The translations under genes were made by a program, and so were the position numbers. This document shows, piece after piece, positions 47,043 through 55,584 of a stretch of 64,000 bases of DNA. Every line of letters starts with the position of its first letter. The stretch's first letter is position 1. The stretch lies in contig CAVVPS010000019.1 of the NCBI GenBank assembly GCA_963750195.1, positions 372,001 to 436,000 on the forward strand, read 5' to 3'. Under the pieces are notes generated by a model that was not told where the DNA came from, made no database searches, and saw only the letters and a list, made by a program, of their open reading frames with translations. The DNA is from AP-15 sp963750195 (GTDB taxonomy: Bacteria; Pseudomonadota; Alphaproteobacteria; ATCC43930; CGMCC-115725).

Positions 47043-48109
47043 CTCGGAGCGCCGTGGTGCAGCACCACGCGCCCGCGCACTTTCCCGCCGCTCTTCAAGT
47101 CACTGAGCGCCGCACTCGCCTGGTCGGCGGGCCGGGTCTCTAGCGGGATCGGCGGCACCTTGCCGGCCTGGCCGAGAGCAAGCAACTCGCGCAAATCGTC
47201 GAGCGTGCCGACATACGAGCCCTCGATTGTCATCATCTTGAATGGAAAGAGCACAGTCGCGATCGGGTGGGCGCCGCCGTAGAGCCCGACCATGACGAGC
47301 TTGCCGCCCTTCTTCAGGATGTTGACGCCGAACTCCATCGTCTTCGGCGAACCGACAAAGTCGATTGCCGCCGCGGCGCCGCCACCGGTTGCCTCCATCA
47401 CCTGTTTGACCGCGTCGGGCGCGGCGTTGTCGATCGTCGCGACGGCGCCCATCTGGCGCGCATGCGCGCGCTTCTGCGCGTCGATATCGGCAACGATGAC
47501 CTTGCCGGCGACAGCGGCCGGGGCGATGTGCACGGCGCTGCCGCCGACGCCGCCTGCGCCGATGATCACCAGGTGGTCGTCGGCGCCCACATGGCCGCGG
47601 GTCTTTTTGAGCGCCGAGAACGCGGTAATGCCCGAGCAGGTATAAGTAGCGGCGAGCGCCTGCGGCATGCCTTGATATGGCAGGAGGTAGCGGCCTTCAG
47701 GCACGATAACGTGCGTGCCATAGCCGCCGGCGCGCCGCGTCCCGAGAGTGCGCGGGTCGAGGCAGAGCAGCTCTTCACCCTTGCGGCACACCGCGCATTC
47801 GCCGCAACCGATCCACGGGTAGGCCACCACCTTGTCGCCAACCTTGACCCCGGACGCTCGCGGGCCGAGCGCCGTAACCTCACCGGCGATCTCGTGGCCC
47901 ATCGTGAACGGCAGCTGCACGCCACGGGATTCGAGCGAAATTTGCCGGTCGCCGCCGAGATCGAAATATCCGTCCCAGATGTGCACATCGCTGTGGCAGA
48001 CACCCGCCGCCTCGACGCGCAGCAGCACTTCCTCGCCGTTCGGCTCTGGATCGGGATATTCCCGCGCCTCCAGCGGCTTACCCCATTCGATGATCTGCAT
48101 CGCACGCAT
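47039..48109 (-). CDS. Zinc-dependent alcohol dehydrogenase (MDR family)
   Basis: A 356-aa enzyme with both zinc sites: catalytic Cys/His in GVCHSDVHIWDG and MGHEIAGEV, and the structural four-Cys lobe in GCGECAVCRKGEELLC. The NAD-binding fold is HLVIIGAGGVGGSAVHIA, with an acidic VADIDAQK after beta2 that indicates NAD rather than NADP. The substrate is an alcohol or aldehyde, not identifiable. The length is normal and the frame intact. Upstream (48110-48334) lies a dispersed repeat copy. Confidence 0.92.
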   Translation of the reverse strand: MRAMQIIEWGKPLEAREYPDPEPNGEEVLLRVEAAGVCHSDVHIWDGYFDLGGDRQISLESRGVQLPFTMGHEIAGEVTALGPRASGVKVGDKVVAYPWIGCGECAVCRKGEELLCLDPRTLGTRRAGGYGTHVIVPEGRYLLPYQGMPQALAATYTCSGITAFSALKKTRGHVGADDHLVIIGAGGVGGSAVHIAPAAVAGKVIVADIDAQKRAHARQMGAVATIDNAAPDAVKQVMEATGGGAAAAIDFVGSPKTMEFGVNILKKGGKLVMVGLYGGAHPIATVLFPFKMMTIEGSYVGTLDDLRELLALGQAGKVPPIPLETRPADQASAALSDLKSGGKVRGRVVLHHGAPS

Positions 48110-48224
48110 GCCGGTATCCTCCCGTCTTCACAAACGCAAATCGACCCGCGCCTTGCGTTACGAGCCCGCCTGATCCAGGACCGCGCTTCCGTCGGGGGTC
48201 GGGCCCGACCGGTCGGCCGGGCGA

Positions 48225-48296
48225 AATTCCCGTAGGACCGGGATAACCGGGAATATAACCTGGAATTTATTGGAGTCGGCCCCGAAATCGGGGATT
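48225..48296 (+). repeat. About 72-bp dispersed repeat, copy 2
   Basis: It begins AAATTCCCGTAGGACCGGG and ends GAAATCGGGGATT. It aligns over its length with 42877-42948, in the same orientation, with roughly nine mismatches by eye. It lies upstream of the alcohol dehydrogenase and just after the 3' end of the hydrolase gene at 48335-49030. Confidence 0.75.
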
Positions 48297-48334
48297 GGCG
48301 TGTACCGCTCCTGGCGCCGCCAAATCGAAGGCGA

Positions 48335-49030
48335 TCACCCGCTGATCGCTTCTCCGATGGCCTCGCGTATGATGTTGACGACGAGGCCAGGCGCGGTAAC
48401 GATCGGCGTGTGGTCCACCGGATGCGACCGCACCCGGGCATGCATTCGCTCCGCCATAAACCGTTGCGTGTCGCAGACGATCATTCGGTCCTGCTCCGCG
48501 ATCAGAAACCAGGCCGGGCGGTCTTTCCAGAGCGGGCGATTCACAGGCACCGTGATGCATGCAGGCGAGATCGGCCGCTGAACCGCGGAGAGCAACGCCA
48601 ACTCATCAGCCGAGGCATTCTGCGCGAACGCCGCGGCGAATGCCTCGTCCGGCAGGTAGATCAGCCCATGATCATCGGGCGCCAACTTTGGCGCCAGCGG
48701 ATGAGGCTCGGTACGATAAAAGACATCGGCGACAGTCTCGCCTTCATCAGGAGCAAGGGCAGAGACGTAGACAAGCGCCTTCACCTTCTCATTCCGTGTC
48801 GCCGCAATGACGGCCCCGGCGTAGGCGTGCCCGACAAGAACGACGGGTCCCGAAACTCGCTCCAGCGTGCGCTCAACAGCCGCCGTATCCTCTGCAAACG
48901 AGGTCAAGGGCAGCGGCGCCGCGAGTACCCGCACGGCCTCGGCGGCCAGCGGCGCGATGACCTTGGCCCAGCTCGATCCGTCAGCCCAAGCTCCGTGCAC
49001 CAGGACAACACTCACATTCTCATGCGGCAT
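48335..49030 (-). CDS. Alpha/beta-hydrolase (EstC-like) with Ala at the nucleophile position
   Basis: A 231-aa protein of the short esterase/hydroxynitrile-lyase-like group. The start strand is VVLVHGAWADGSSWAKVI. The nucleophile elbow reads VVLVGHAYAGAVIAA, where Ser is replaced by Ala. The acid region is LIAEQDRMIVC, and the His is DHTPIVTAPG. From memory, related sequences with GHAYAG exist, so this is probably a natural subgroup rather than a mutation. It cannot use a Ser nucleophile. Its start overlaps the upstream hydrolase stop by 11 nt, so the two are translationally coupled. Confidence 0.85.
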   Translation of the reverse strand: MPHENVSVVLVHGAWADGSSWAKVIAPLAAEAVRVLAAPLPLTSFAEDTAAVERTLERVSGPVVLVGHAYAGAVIAATRNEKVKALVYVSALAPDEGETVADVFYRTEPHPLAPKLAPDDHGLIYLPDEAFAAAFAQNASADELALLSAVQRPISPACITVPVNRPLWKDRPAWFLIAEQDRMIVCDTQRFMAERMHARVRSHPVDHTPIVTAPGLVVNIIREAIGEAISG

Positions 49031-49928
49031 TGGTCCTCTCCCCGTGCTGCGCGGTCAACTGATCGGCGACATCGCTGCCAACACGAAAGTCCCGGATCGC
49101 CGCGGCGATTTCGGCGGCGTGCGTTTCCAGCGCGAAGTGCCCGGTGTCGAAAAAGCGGACGAGCGCACCGGGAATATCCCGCTTGAACGCTTCGGCTCCC
49201 GCGGGCAGGAAGAATGGGTCGTTCTTGCCCCAAACCGCCAGCAACGGCGGCTTATGCTTTCGGAAGCAGGCGTGGAAGTCAGGGTAGAGAGCGACATTGC
49301 TGGCATAGTCGAGAAGCAGATCGAGCTGCACCTCATGTGCTACCGGGCGGGCCAGGTAGTGGTCATCCAGCGAGCTGCCATCGGGAGACACGAGCGAGGG
49401 ATCTGACACGCCGTGGGTGTACTGGAACCGCGTCGTCTCCGGCTTCAGGAAGCCGCGCAATGCATCACGGTTCGCCTGAGTGGGTTCGCGCCAGTACGCC
49501 TGAATCGGATTCCAGGCGTCGCTCAGCCCTTCCTCGTAAGCGTTGCCGTTCTAGGAGACAATCGCGGATATGCGTTCCGGGTGCTTTAGAGCAATCCTTA
49601 AGCCCACCGGAGCGCCGTAATCAAAGATGTAGATCGCGAACCGTTTCAGCCCGATGATTTCGGTGAAATGGTCGATCGTCTCGGCAAGGTTCTCGAACGT
49701 GTATTTGAATGCATCGCGTGGAGGCATGTCCGACTGACCAAAGCCCGGCAGGTCGGGTGCAACAAGATGAAAGTCGTCCGCGAGAAGTGGAATCAAATCG
49801 CGGAACATGTGCCCGGCCGTCGGGAAGCCATGCAACAGGAGCAATTTCGGAGCGTCGGCCCGCCCGGCTTCGCGGTAGAAAATGTTGAGGCCGTCCACCT
49901 TTGTCGTACGATAGGTTATCGGGTGCAT
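49020..49928 (-). pseudogene. Alpha/beta-hydrolase (epoxide-hydrolase-like) with in-frame amber codon
   Basis: From ATG 49928 the protein runs ITYRTTKVDGLNIFYREAG, LLLLHGFPTAGHMFRDLIPL, and the nucleophile region IYIFDYGAPVGLRIAL, in which Asp takes the Ser position as in haloalkane dehalogenases and epoxide hydrolases. A TAG at 49553-49551 follows ERISAIVS. The same frame continues without shift through NGNAYEEGLSDAW, the acid LAVWGKNDPFFLP and the His in FFDTGHFALETHA to 49020. Relatives have Gln (CAG) at that point, so a single C-to-T change explains it. If truncated, the protein loses its catalytic acid and His. Confidence 0.8.
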
Positions 49929-49943
49929 GCGCGAGTCCATCCC

Positions 49944-51341
49944 TCAGTTGGCGGATCGCGGCGGTACATTCTCGAACAGCAAACCCAATCCCTCCGCCAT
50001 CGTCGGGTGCGCCAGAATGGCGTCGCGCAGCCTCGAATATGGCAGATCCGCCAGCATCGCCGTTTGCACCGTCGCCATGACTTCTCCGGCTTCGGCGCCA
50101 ATCATCGTGAAGCCGAGAATACGGTCGTCGCTGCCGACGAGAACCTTCATGAAGCCTTGCGTTTCGCCTGTCGTCGCGGTCCGCCGTACGGCATTCATCG
50201 GCAACCTGGCGACCCGCGTATCGATGCCTCGGCGCTGCGCATCGCCCTCGCTCAGTCCGACATGCGCGAGCGGAGGCTCGGTGAACATGCAGTATGGAAC
50301 CAGCCGATCGCGCGTACTGCGCCGGGCTCCAGCCAAATTGTCCCTGATGATCCGAAAATCGTCGATCGAGACGTGGGTAAACTGCGGGCTGCCGGCGCAT
50401 TCTCCAATCGCCCAGACATTGGGCGCCGTCGCCTCCAGCCGCTCATTGACGCGAATATAGCCGTGGCCATCCAATTCGATGCCGGCCTCCTCAAGCCCGA
50501 TCCCGGCAGTGTTCGGAATGCGGCCCGCCGCAACCAGTATGTCGCTACCCGCGATCTGTTGCTCGCCGGAGGAAGCGCGCACCCGAAGGCTGACTTCCTC
50601 TCCGGACCGGCCATGCACGTCGAGGGTCTTGGCTCCCACTAGGAATTGGATGCCTTCGCCAGTGAGGATTTGCTGCACTTCCGCTGCGACGTCGGGATCC
50701 TCGCGGCCCATCAGCTGACGGCCCGAGTCGATAATGGTCACGCGACTGCCGAAACGACAATAAGCCTGGGCCAATTCGAGACCGACATAGCCGCCCCCGA
50801 GCACGATCAGATGCGACGGCAAATAGTCGAGCTCGAGAGCCTCGATATGGGTCAGCGGCCGAGCCGCCTCGAGCCCCGGAACATTTGGGATCAGCGCATG
50901 CGTTCCGAGATTGAGGAAAATCTGGTCGCCCGTCAGCGTCCGCGTGCCGCCATCATTCAGCCGCACCTCAAGGGTTTTCGGGGCCACGAAGTGGGCGGTT
51001 CCCATGATCAGCTCGGCGCCGCTTGACTTGTAGTTCCGCAAATGCAGGGCAATCTCGGCGTCAACCATGTCGCGTTTGCGCTGGCGAACTTTCGCCATGT
51101 CCGTCGTGGCAGGGCCCGTCACCGTGCCGAATTCTGACGCGTGACGCGCCAAATGCGCGATCCGGGCGCTCCAAATCTCATTCTTACTGGGAAGGCAGGC
51201 GATGTTGGGACAGGAGCCGCCGATCCACCGGCGCTCCACGACGGCGGTGCGCCGCCCCGATTTAGCCATATGCCAAGCGAGCAGCTTCCCGCCAAATCCG
51301 CTGCCAAGGACCAAAACTTCAACCGGCTCCGGTTGAGACAT
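49944..51341 (-). CDS. FAD/NAD(P)-dependent disulfide oxidoreductase (mercuric reductase/lipoamide dehydrogenase-like)
   Basis: A 465-aa class I flavoprotein. The FAD fold is VLVLGSGFGGKLLAWHM, and the redox-active disulfide is C-P-N-I-A-C in GGSCPNIACLPSKN. The NAD(P) fold is LIVLGGGYVGLELAQAY, the FAD phosphate loop is NVWAIGECAG, and the C-terminal His-Pro-Thr (AILAHPTMAEGL) completes the active site of the partner subunit. It lacks an N-terminal heavy-metal domain, so reduction of small disulfides or quinones is as likely as Hg(II). The frame is open to 51653 through repeat sequence. ATG 51341 has AAGGGGG upstream. It heads a three-gene operon with the two hydrolases. Confidence 0.9.
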   Translation of the reverse strand: MSQPEPVEVLVLGSGFGGKLLAWHMAKSGRRTAVVERRWIGGSCPNIACLPSKNEIWSARIAHLARHASEFGTVTGPATTDMAKVRQRKRDMVDAEIALHLRNYKSSGAELIMGTAHFVAPKTLEVRLNDGGTRTLTGDQIFLNLGTHALIPNVPGLEAARPLTHIEALELDYLPSHLIVLGGGYVGLELAQAYCRFGSRVTIIDSGRQLMGREDPDVAAEVQQILTGEGIQFLVGAKTLDVHGRSGEEVSLRVRASSGEQQIAGSDILVAAGRIPNTAGIGLEEAGIELDGHGYIRVNERLEATAPNVWAIGECAGSPQFTHVSIDDFRIIRDNLAGARRSTRDRLVPYCMFTEPPLAHVGLSEGDAQRRGIDTRVARLPMNAVRRTATTGETQGFMKVLVGSDDRILGFTMIGAEAGEVMATVQTAMLADLPYSRLRDAILAHPTMAEGLGLLFENVPPRSAN

Positions 51342-51582
51342 GAGCATCCCCCTTGCGACACTCGTGGTCGAAAAGGTCACGGAAGACGGGACGCCAACGC
51401 CCCATATTGGGTTGCGGCGCAACTGGTGACAACAGATCCGAGTTGGCCTTGGGCGTTCCGCTAAACGTGCTGATAAACGACACGTTCCGCCAAAGGTTCC
51501 AAGGTCACTACCCTGCATCCCGCGACATATTTCCCTAGCGGTCAGAACGAGACAAATGATTCCCGCCGTCGGTCGTCGTAAC

Positions 51583-51657
51583 GAGATTGCTTCGTCGCTC
51601 CGCTCCCCGCAATGACAGCCACTTACAAGGTCATTGCGAGCGCAGCGAAGCAATCTC
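51583..51657 (+). repeat. REP-type palindromic repeat, copy A
   Basis: The left arm, beginning GAGATTGCTTCGTCGCTCCG, and the right arm, ending AGCGAAGCAATCTC, can fold back over a 13-nt spacer. GCAATGAC and GTCATTGC form the inner stem. The left arm is 6 nt longer than the right. The reverse complement of this element matches copy B (54000-54073). Confidence 0.82.
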
Positions 51658-51703
51658 GGTGGGCGGCGGTGCCGGTATCAAGTGTCAAATTGGTACCGCT
51701 AGG

Positions 51704-51743
51704 CCCTCGGGGTCCAGCTGTTCCAAGAGCTGGTCGCCGAGGG
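51704..51743 (-). terminator. Hairpin just downstream of the pentapeptide-repeat gene
   Basis: CCCTCGGGGTCCAGCT pairs with AGCTGGTCGCCGAGGG (16 bp, two mismatches) around an 8-nt loop. It starts 10 nt after the gene's stop. No clear T-run follows on the minus strand. Confidence 0.5.
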
Positions 51744-51753
51744 TTGCCACGGA

Positions 51754-53745
51754 TCAGGGGGACTTGGACGAAGAAACCGCCGTCTTCGCCGCTTCTGCGA
51801 TCGCGGTTTTGTCGGCGTCCGTCAGCGCCGTCGAGACAGGGCATTCCGGGCTGGTGATGCGCTTTGCCAGCGCGGGCATTTCGGCGACGGTTTTGAGCAA
51901 GCGACCGGACGCCAGCAGCCCACGCAGCACGTAAATCCGATCCGGTTCATTGGAGCAGACCAAGCCGCCGAGGATTTCGGCGAGAGCTTTGGCATAGGTG
52001 GCCCTATCGACCTTCGCGGCGTCGATCGTTTTCTTCCACTCTTTGACGCTGTCCGGCGGCTCGGTCGAGGGATCGCAGGAGGCGAGCGCGGTATCCCCGA
52101 GCTTCTGCCGAGCGCAATCGAGGATCGCCATCCGTTCGAGGACGTTGTTGCGGTTCTGACCTTCCGGGACCGCCTGCTCGATCGACTGGCGCAGCGCCGC
52201 ATAGGTCGCGTCCGTCCACGCCACTCTGGAAACTTTAGGGCTCCAATCCGGGGATCCCGGTGGGGCGAAAAGATTTTTGGCTACGGAATTGCTCAGTTGT
52301 GCACGCCAGAGACCCGCGCCGTCGAGCGACGCGCCCTGGAGCTCCGCTCCGATGAGCGACGCGCCCTGAAGCCGCGAACCGTCGAGCCAAGCGCCCTGGA
52401 GCGCCGCACCGTCGAGCGACGCGCCCTGGAGCTGCGCCTGGACGAGCGACGCGCCCTGGAGCTGCGTCTTATGGAGCGACGCACCGTGGAGCTGCGCAGT
52501 GTCGAGCGACGCGCCCTGAAGCTGCGAACCGTCGAGCCAAGCGCCCTGGAGCGCCGCACCGTCGAGCGACGCGCCCTGGAGCTGCGCGTGGTCGAGCGAC
52601 GCGCCCTGAAGGTACGCCTCTTCGAGCCAGGCATACTGAAGTTGTGCTCCTTGGCCGAGCGAGGCGTGTTGAAGCTGTGCTCGGTAGAACCAGGCGCCCT
52701 CGAGCTGGGCGTCGTCGAACGACGCCCCCGCAAGCTGTGCTCCTGAAAAATCGGCCTTGTTGAGGATCGCGGCTTCAAACATCGCTCCGTTCAAATCGCG
52801 GCCGCGCAGATCGATCAAGGTCTGCTTCCACTCGACCTTTTTCGGATCGTCGATCTTCAGCGCTTCGTAAATATTGAACGAGGGCAACACCAGCGTGTTT
52901 GAGAACAGACTTTCCCGACGACGGGTAAACCTGTTGACGTCACCGTCAAAAAGTCGTTCGCGGGCCCAAGCGAATGCGGATTTGGCGGGAAGGTGGTCTT
53001 CCTGCCATTCGCCGGGTATTGTCGCGACGCCCCAGGCGAACAATACGACCAACGGGGTCAGCAGCGCGCCGGCGGTCATCTTTGCGACCGACTTCCAGGC
53101 GCGGGCATGCCGGAGGCGGGCGCGGCTGGCGAGAATAGTGCGCCATAGCCACCAGAGTAGGCAGAGGTCGAGGAAGAGCGCGGTGCGGATCGTCCAGGTG
53201 ATCCACCGGCTGTGGTAGGGCAGGAACTGGATTTCGAGCAGCAGGTAGAGTGCGATCGGCGCGACGACGAGGGTCACCCACAGAATCGCGCCGAGCAGCA
53301 GGCCGAAGGGGCCGTAGCGGTCCTGCTCCGGCGCGCCGAGGAATTGCACGAAGATGTTGCTCGGAAGCCGGCGCCGCCAAGCCTCGGAGAGTCCTTCTAA
53401 CGCATTGAACTGCTCGACCCGCCGCGCCAGCAGGACCAGATGCACGAGCGTATAGGCGTGGGTCAACAGCAGCAGCAGCGGCGCCAGAAAGAAAAAGGCG
53501 AGCAGCGGCAGCTCGATGTTGAGAAACGGCAGCTTGACCGGGGCTTGCAATAACAGATCGGCATGGGTGACGGCGCCCGCGGCGATGCCGACATAGAACA
53601 GTACGAAGAGGTAAGAGAGCCAAAGGCCGCCGCCGATCGCGGCGGTGTCCTCGACGGCTTTGCGCGCGGTTTCGAGATCGTCTGTCTCAGGCGCCTCAGC
53701 GGCGGCTGGCGATGCTTGCGCGTCTTTTGCAGCGTCCGTCGGCAT
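51754..53745 (-). CDS. Membrane-anchored pentapeptide-repeat protein
   Basis: A protein of about 663 aa. The first 230 residues hold four or five hydrophobic segments (WLSYLFVLFYVGIAAGAV, ELPLLAFFFLAPLLLLLTH, LLLGAILWVTLVVAPIALYL, TAGALLTPLVVLFAWGVA). A soluble linker follows, then about 30 pentapeptide units with A-x-L-Q-G consensus (LQGASLDGAALQGAWLDG) at about 330-505. These should form a right-handed quadrilateral beta-helix. A helical C-terminal domain contains a few Cys. The repeated codons make the DNA itself a tandem array (52300-52770). Inner-membrane location is likely; the cargo or partner is unknown. The frame extends to TTG 53778. It is flanked on both sides by inverted palindromic repeats. 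Confidence 0.85.
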   Translation of the reverse strand: MPTDAAKDAQASPAAAEAPETDDLETARKAVEDTAAIGGGLWLSYLFVLFYVGIAAGAVTHADLLLQAPVKLPFLNIELPLLAFFFLAPLLLLLTHAYTLVHLVLLARRVEQFNALEGLSEAWRRRLPSNIFVQFLGAPEQDRYGPFGLLLGAILWVTLVVAPIALYLLLEIQFLPYHSRWITWTIRTALFLDLCLLWWLWRTILASRARLRHARAWKSVAKMTAGALLTPLVVLFAWGVATIPGEWQEDHLPAKSAFAWARERLFDGDVNRFTRRRESLFSNTLVLPSFNIYEALKIDDPKKVEWKQTLIDLRGRDLNGAMFEAAILNKADFSGAQLAGASFDDAQLEGAWFYRAQLQHASLGQGAQLQYAWLEEAYLQGASLDHAQLQGASLDGAALQGAWLDGSQLQGASLDTAQLHGASLHKTQLQGASLVQAQLQGASLDGAALQGAWLDGSRLQGASLIGAELQGASLDGAGLWRAQLSNSVAKNLFAPPGSPDWSPKVSRVAWTDATYAALRQSIEQAVPEGQNRNNVLERMAILDCARQKLGDTALASCDPSTEPPDSVKEWKKTIDAAKVDRATYAKALAEILGGLVCSNEPDRIYVLRGLLASGRLLKTVAEMPALAKRITSPECPVSTALTDADKTAIAEAAKTAVSSSKSP
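52300..52770 (-). repeat. 15-bp-period tandem coding repeats
   Basis: A run of near-identical 15-bp and 30-bp units (for example GAGCGACGCGCCCTGGAGCT on the plus strand) encodes the pentapeptide array. Some 60- to 90-bp blocks recur almost exactly: compare about 52370-52450 with about 52515-52590. This suggests recent internal duplication. Confidence 0.85.
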
Positions 53746-53854
53746 TTCCCCGTTTTTGGTCGTATCGACCCCGACCAAGAAAGTCCAGCGGTGCGAACCC
53801 GAGACCTAGCGCATGACCGCTTTAGATTGAAGCGCCCCAAGCTTTATCGCCTCC

Positions 53855-53935
53855 CCCGGGCTTGACCCAGGGGTCCACGTCTTCATTCTCAGATGCCTGA
53901 ACGAAAAGACGTGGACGGCCGGATCAAGTCCGGCC
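53855..53935. repeat. Long imperfect palindrome
   Basis: GGTCCACGTCTT and AAGACGTGGAC form a perfect 11-bp inner stem around a 22-nt loop. It is extended outward by CCGGGCTTGACCC against GGATCAAGTCCGG. From memory, this kind of palindrome recurs in rhizobial-type intergenic regions. It is part of the 357-bp gap (53746-54102) between the pentapeptide-repeat gene and the flavoprotein gene, in which no gene was seen. Confidence 0.75.
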
Positions 53936-53999
53936 GAGGGGGTGGAGAGAACGATCCCGGTTGGTCGGATCGTGCTCTAGTATCGGGCCACCGGCTCCC

Positions 54000-54073
54000 G
54001 AGATTGCTTCGCTGCGCTCGCAATGACACCAATAACAGCCGTCATTGCGAGGAGTGGAGCGACGAAGCAATCC
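54000..54073 (-). repeat. REP-type palindromic repeat, copy B (inverted relative to copy A)
   Basis: The left arm is GAGATTGCTTCGCTGCGCTC and onward, with GCAATGAC. The right arm starts GTCATTGCGAGGAGTGGAGC and ends GACGAAGCAATCC. It matches the reverse complement of copy A, including a spacer of 13 nt and the long/short arm asymmetry. Confidence 0.82.
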
Positions 54074-54102
54074 ATTTGGGTCCCGGGAGGACCGGGCCGC
54101 TC

Positions 54103-55584
54103 TTATTCCCAGGGCGGTTCGGCGGCGGCGTTGCGGCCCGAGACGCGGCCGAAGGCCAGGCATTCGCCGATGTTGCCGGTGCCTTGGTAGAGATAGCTGT
54201 AGATCGAACCCAGTTCGCCGGCGCTGTAGAGTCTGGGGATCGGCGTGCCGTCGGGGCGCACGATCTGTCCCCGCTCGTTGCGTCGCGGGCCGCCCTGGGT
54301 GTTGAGCATCGAGGGCGAGAGCTCGACCGCGTAGAACGGCCCGTCGGCGATCGGCGCCATCATCAGGGTGCGGCCGAAATCCGGGTCGCATCCTGCATCA
54401 CAGTAGCGGTTCCAGCGGTCGACGGTGTTGGCTAAGGCGGCGGGGTCGAGCCCCACAATCGAGGCGAGAGAAGCGAGGCTGTCGGCGGTTTTGATCCAAC
54501 CTTTGGCCAGTTCGGCGCTGTTGTCCTCGCTCCAATCGTAACGCTCGACGATCTGCGTCCAGCCGTGGCTCGGATGCTTGTCATAGAGCGGGCCGGCGGA
54601 GAACAGCGTGTGATCGAAGATCAGGTACATCGGGCAGGGGGTGGAGAGCGGCAGCCAGCGGCCGTTCACCGGGATTTTTCCGTGGCGGGTCTTGAACTTT
54701 TCGTCGGTAAAGCGCCTGGCGTCCGGGCCTACGACGATCATGCCGCCCGGCGTTTCCTTGCTGTAGTGCAATGCCTGCATTGAAAACGACGTCCGGACTT
54801 CCGGGACTTTGAGGGCCATGGACGGGCCCGCATAGTTGTTCATGTGCCAAAGATCGGCGCCGACCGACATCGCCATCGTGATGCCGTCGCCTTCGTTGTA
54901 GGGTGAGCCGGAGGTGTAGCAATAAGGGATGCCGGGAAGGTAATTGCGGATCATCTCCTGGTTGTTCTCGAAACCTCCGCAGGTCAATACCACACCTTTG
55001 CGGGCCTTGACGTAGATCGGTTTATTGCCTTGCCGGGCGCGCACCCCGAGAATTTCCTTGGTGATGTCGTGCTGGATCAGTTCTCGGCCCGGCGTTTCAT
55101 AGAGAACGGGAATCGGGCGTTCCTTGACCAGGCGCTCGAACAATTTCCAGGTGTAGGAATAGCCGTAGGTGGGTCCATCGTGGAATTTGTGCACACAGTC
55201 CGATCCGGGAAGGTCCGGGAATTCGATCCCGACCGGCGGATGCTGGTGCTCTTGCGGGTCGCCGCCGAGGCTTTCGAGCCACGCATTGTTCCGGCACATC
55301 TCCCGCGCCCACACCTGCACCATGGCCTCGGGGATGGTGTAGGGGCCGCATAACGCGGTCAGATAGGCGGCGGCTTGTTCGGCCGACGACGTATTCAGAT
55401 AGCCTTGGCCCGCGACCCGGGTGTTGCCGCCTTCCTCGCCCTCGGGCGCTTTTTCCAGGATGACGACCTTGGCTCCCAGCTCATGGGCGGTGACCGAGGC
55501 GGCAACGCCCGCGGCGCCGAACCCGACGACGACAACGTCTGCTTCTACATTCCAATCATGAGGCACTGAAGGCTGGTCCTTCAT
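54103..55584 (-). CDS. FAD-dependent dehydrogenase (fumarate reductase/3-ketosteroid dehydrogenase type)
   Basis: A 493-aa flavoprotein of the FAD_binding_2 family. The FAD fold is VVVVGFGAAGVAASVTAHE, and the second FAD contact is GGNTRVAGQGYLN. The capping domain begins near the YTIPEAMVQVW helix. The C-terminal FAD part is IPRLYSAGELGSIYSYLYQG with TGNIGECLAFGRVSGRNAA. No signal peptide is visible. Members dehydrogenate or reduce C-C double bonds in steroids or organic acids. It is divergent from the amidohydrolase at 55750 (165 bp between), and a shared promoter region is likely. The frame is intact. Confidence 0.88.
   Translation of the reverse strand: MKDQPSVPHDWNVEADVVVVGFGAAGVAASVTAHELGAKVVILEKAPEGEEGGNTRVAGQGYLNTSSAEQAAAYLTALCGPYTIPEAMVQVWAREMCRNNAWLESLGGDPQEHQHPPVGIEFPDLPGSDCVHKFHDGPTYGYSYTWKLFERLVKERPIPVLYETPGRELIQHDITKEILGVRARQGNKPIYVKARKGVVLTCGGFENNQEMIRNYLPGIPYCYTSGSPYNEGDGITMAMSVGADLWHMNNYAGPSMALKVPEVRTSFSMQALHYSKETPGGMIVVGPDARRFTDEKFKTRHGKIPVNGRWLPLSTPCPMYLIFDHTLFSAGPLYDKHPSHGWTQIVERYDWSEDNSAELAKGWIKTADSLASLASIVGLDPAALANTVDRWNRYCDAGCDPDFGRTLMMAPIADGPFYAVELSPSMLNTQGGPRRNERGQIVRPDGTPIPRLYSAGELGSIYSYLYQGTGNIGECLAFGRVSGRNAAAEPPWE

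Larger units (their letters stand above)
51342..51753. other. Intergenic region with palindromic repeats
   Basis: This is 412 bases holding a REP-type hairpin (51583-51657) and a terminator-like hairpin (51704-51743). The rest, about 51342-51580, is unique and presumably contains the promoter of the flavoprotein operon. No gene was seen. Confidence 0.65.

Noticed and set aside
51342..51653. Upstream extension of the disulfide oxidoreductase
   Set aside because: The added residues are translated REP repeat (a CARND/CGERSDEAIS-like pattern). ATG 51341 has a good ribosome site.
52297..52778. Arg/Ser-rich open frames on both strands in the pentapeptide array
   Set aside because: They come from 15-bp repeats read in other frames. 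Only the minus-strand frame gives a folded pentapeptide pattern.
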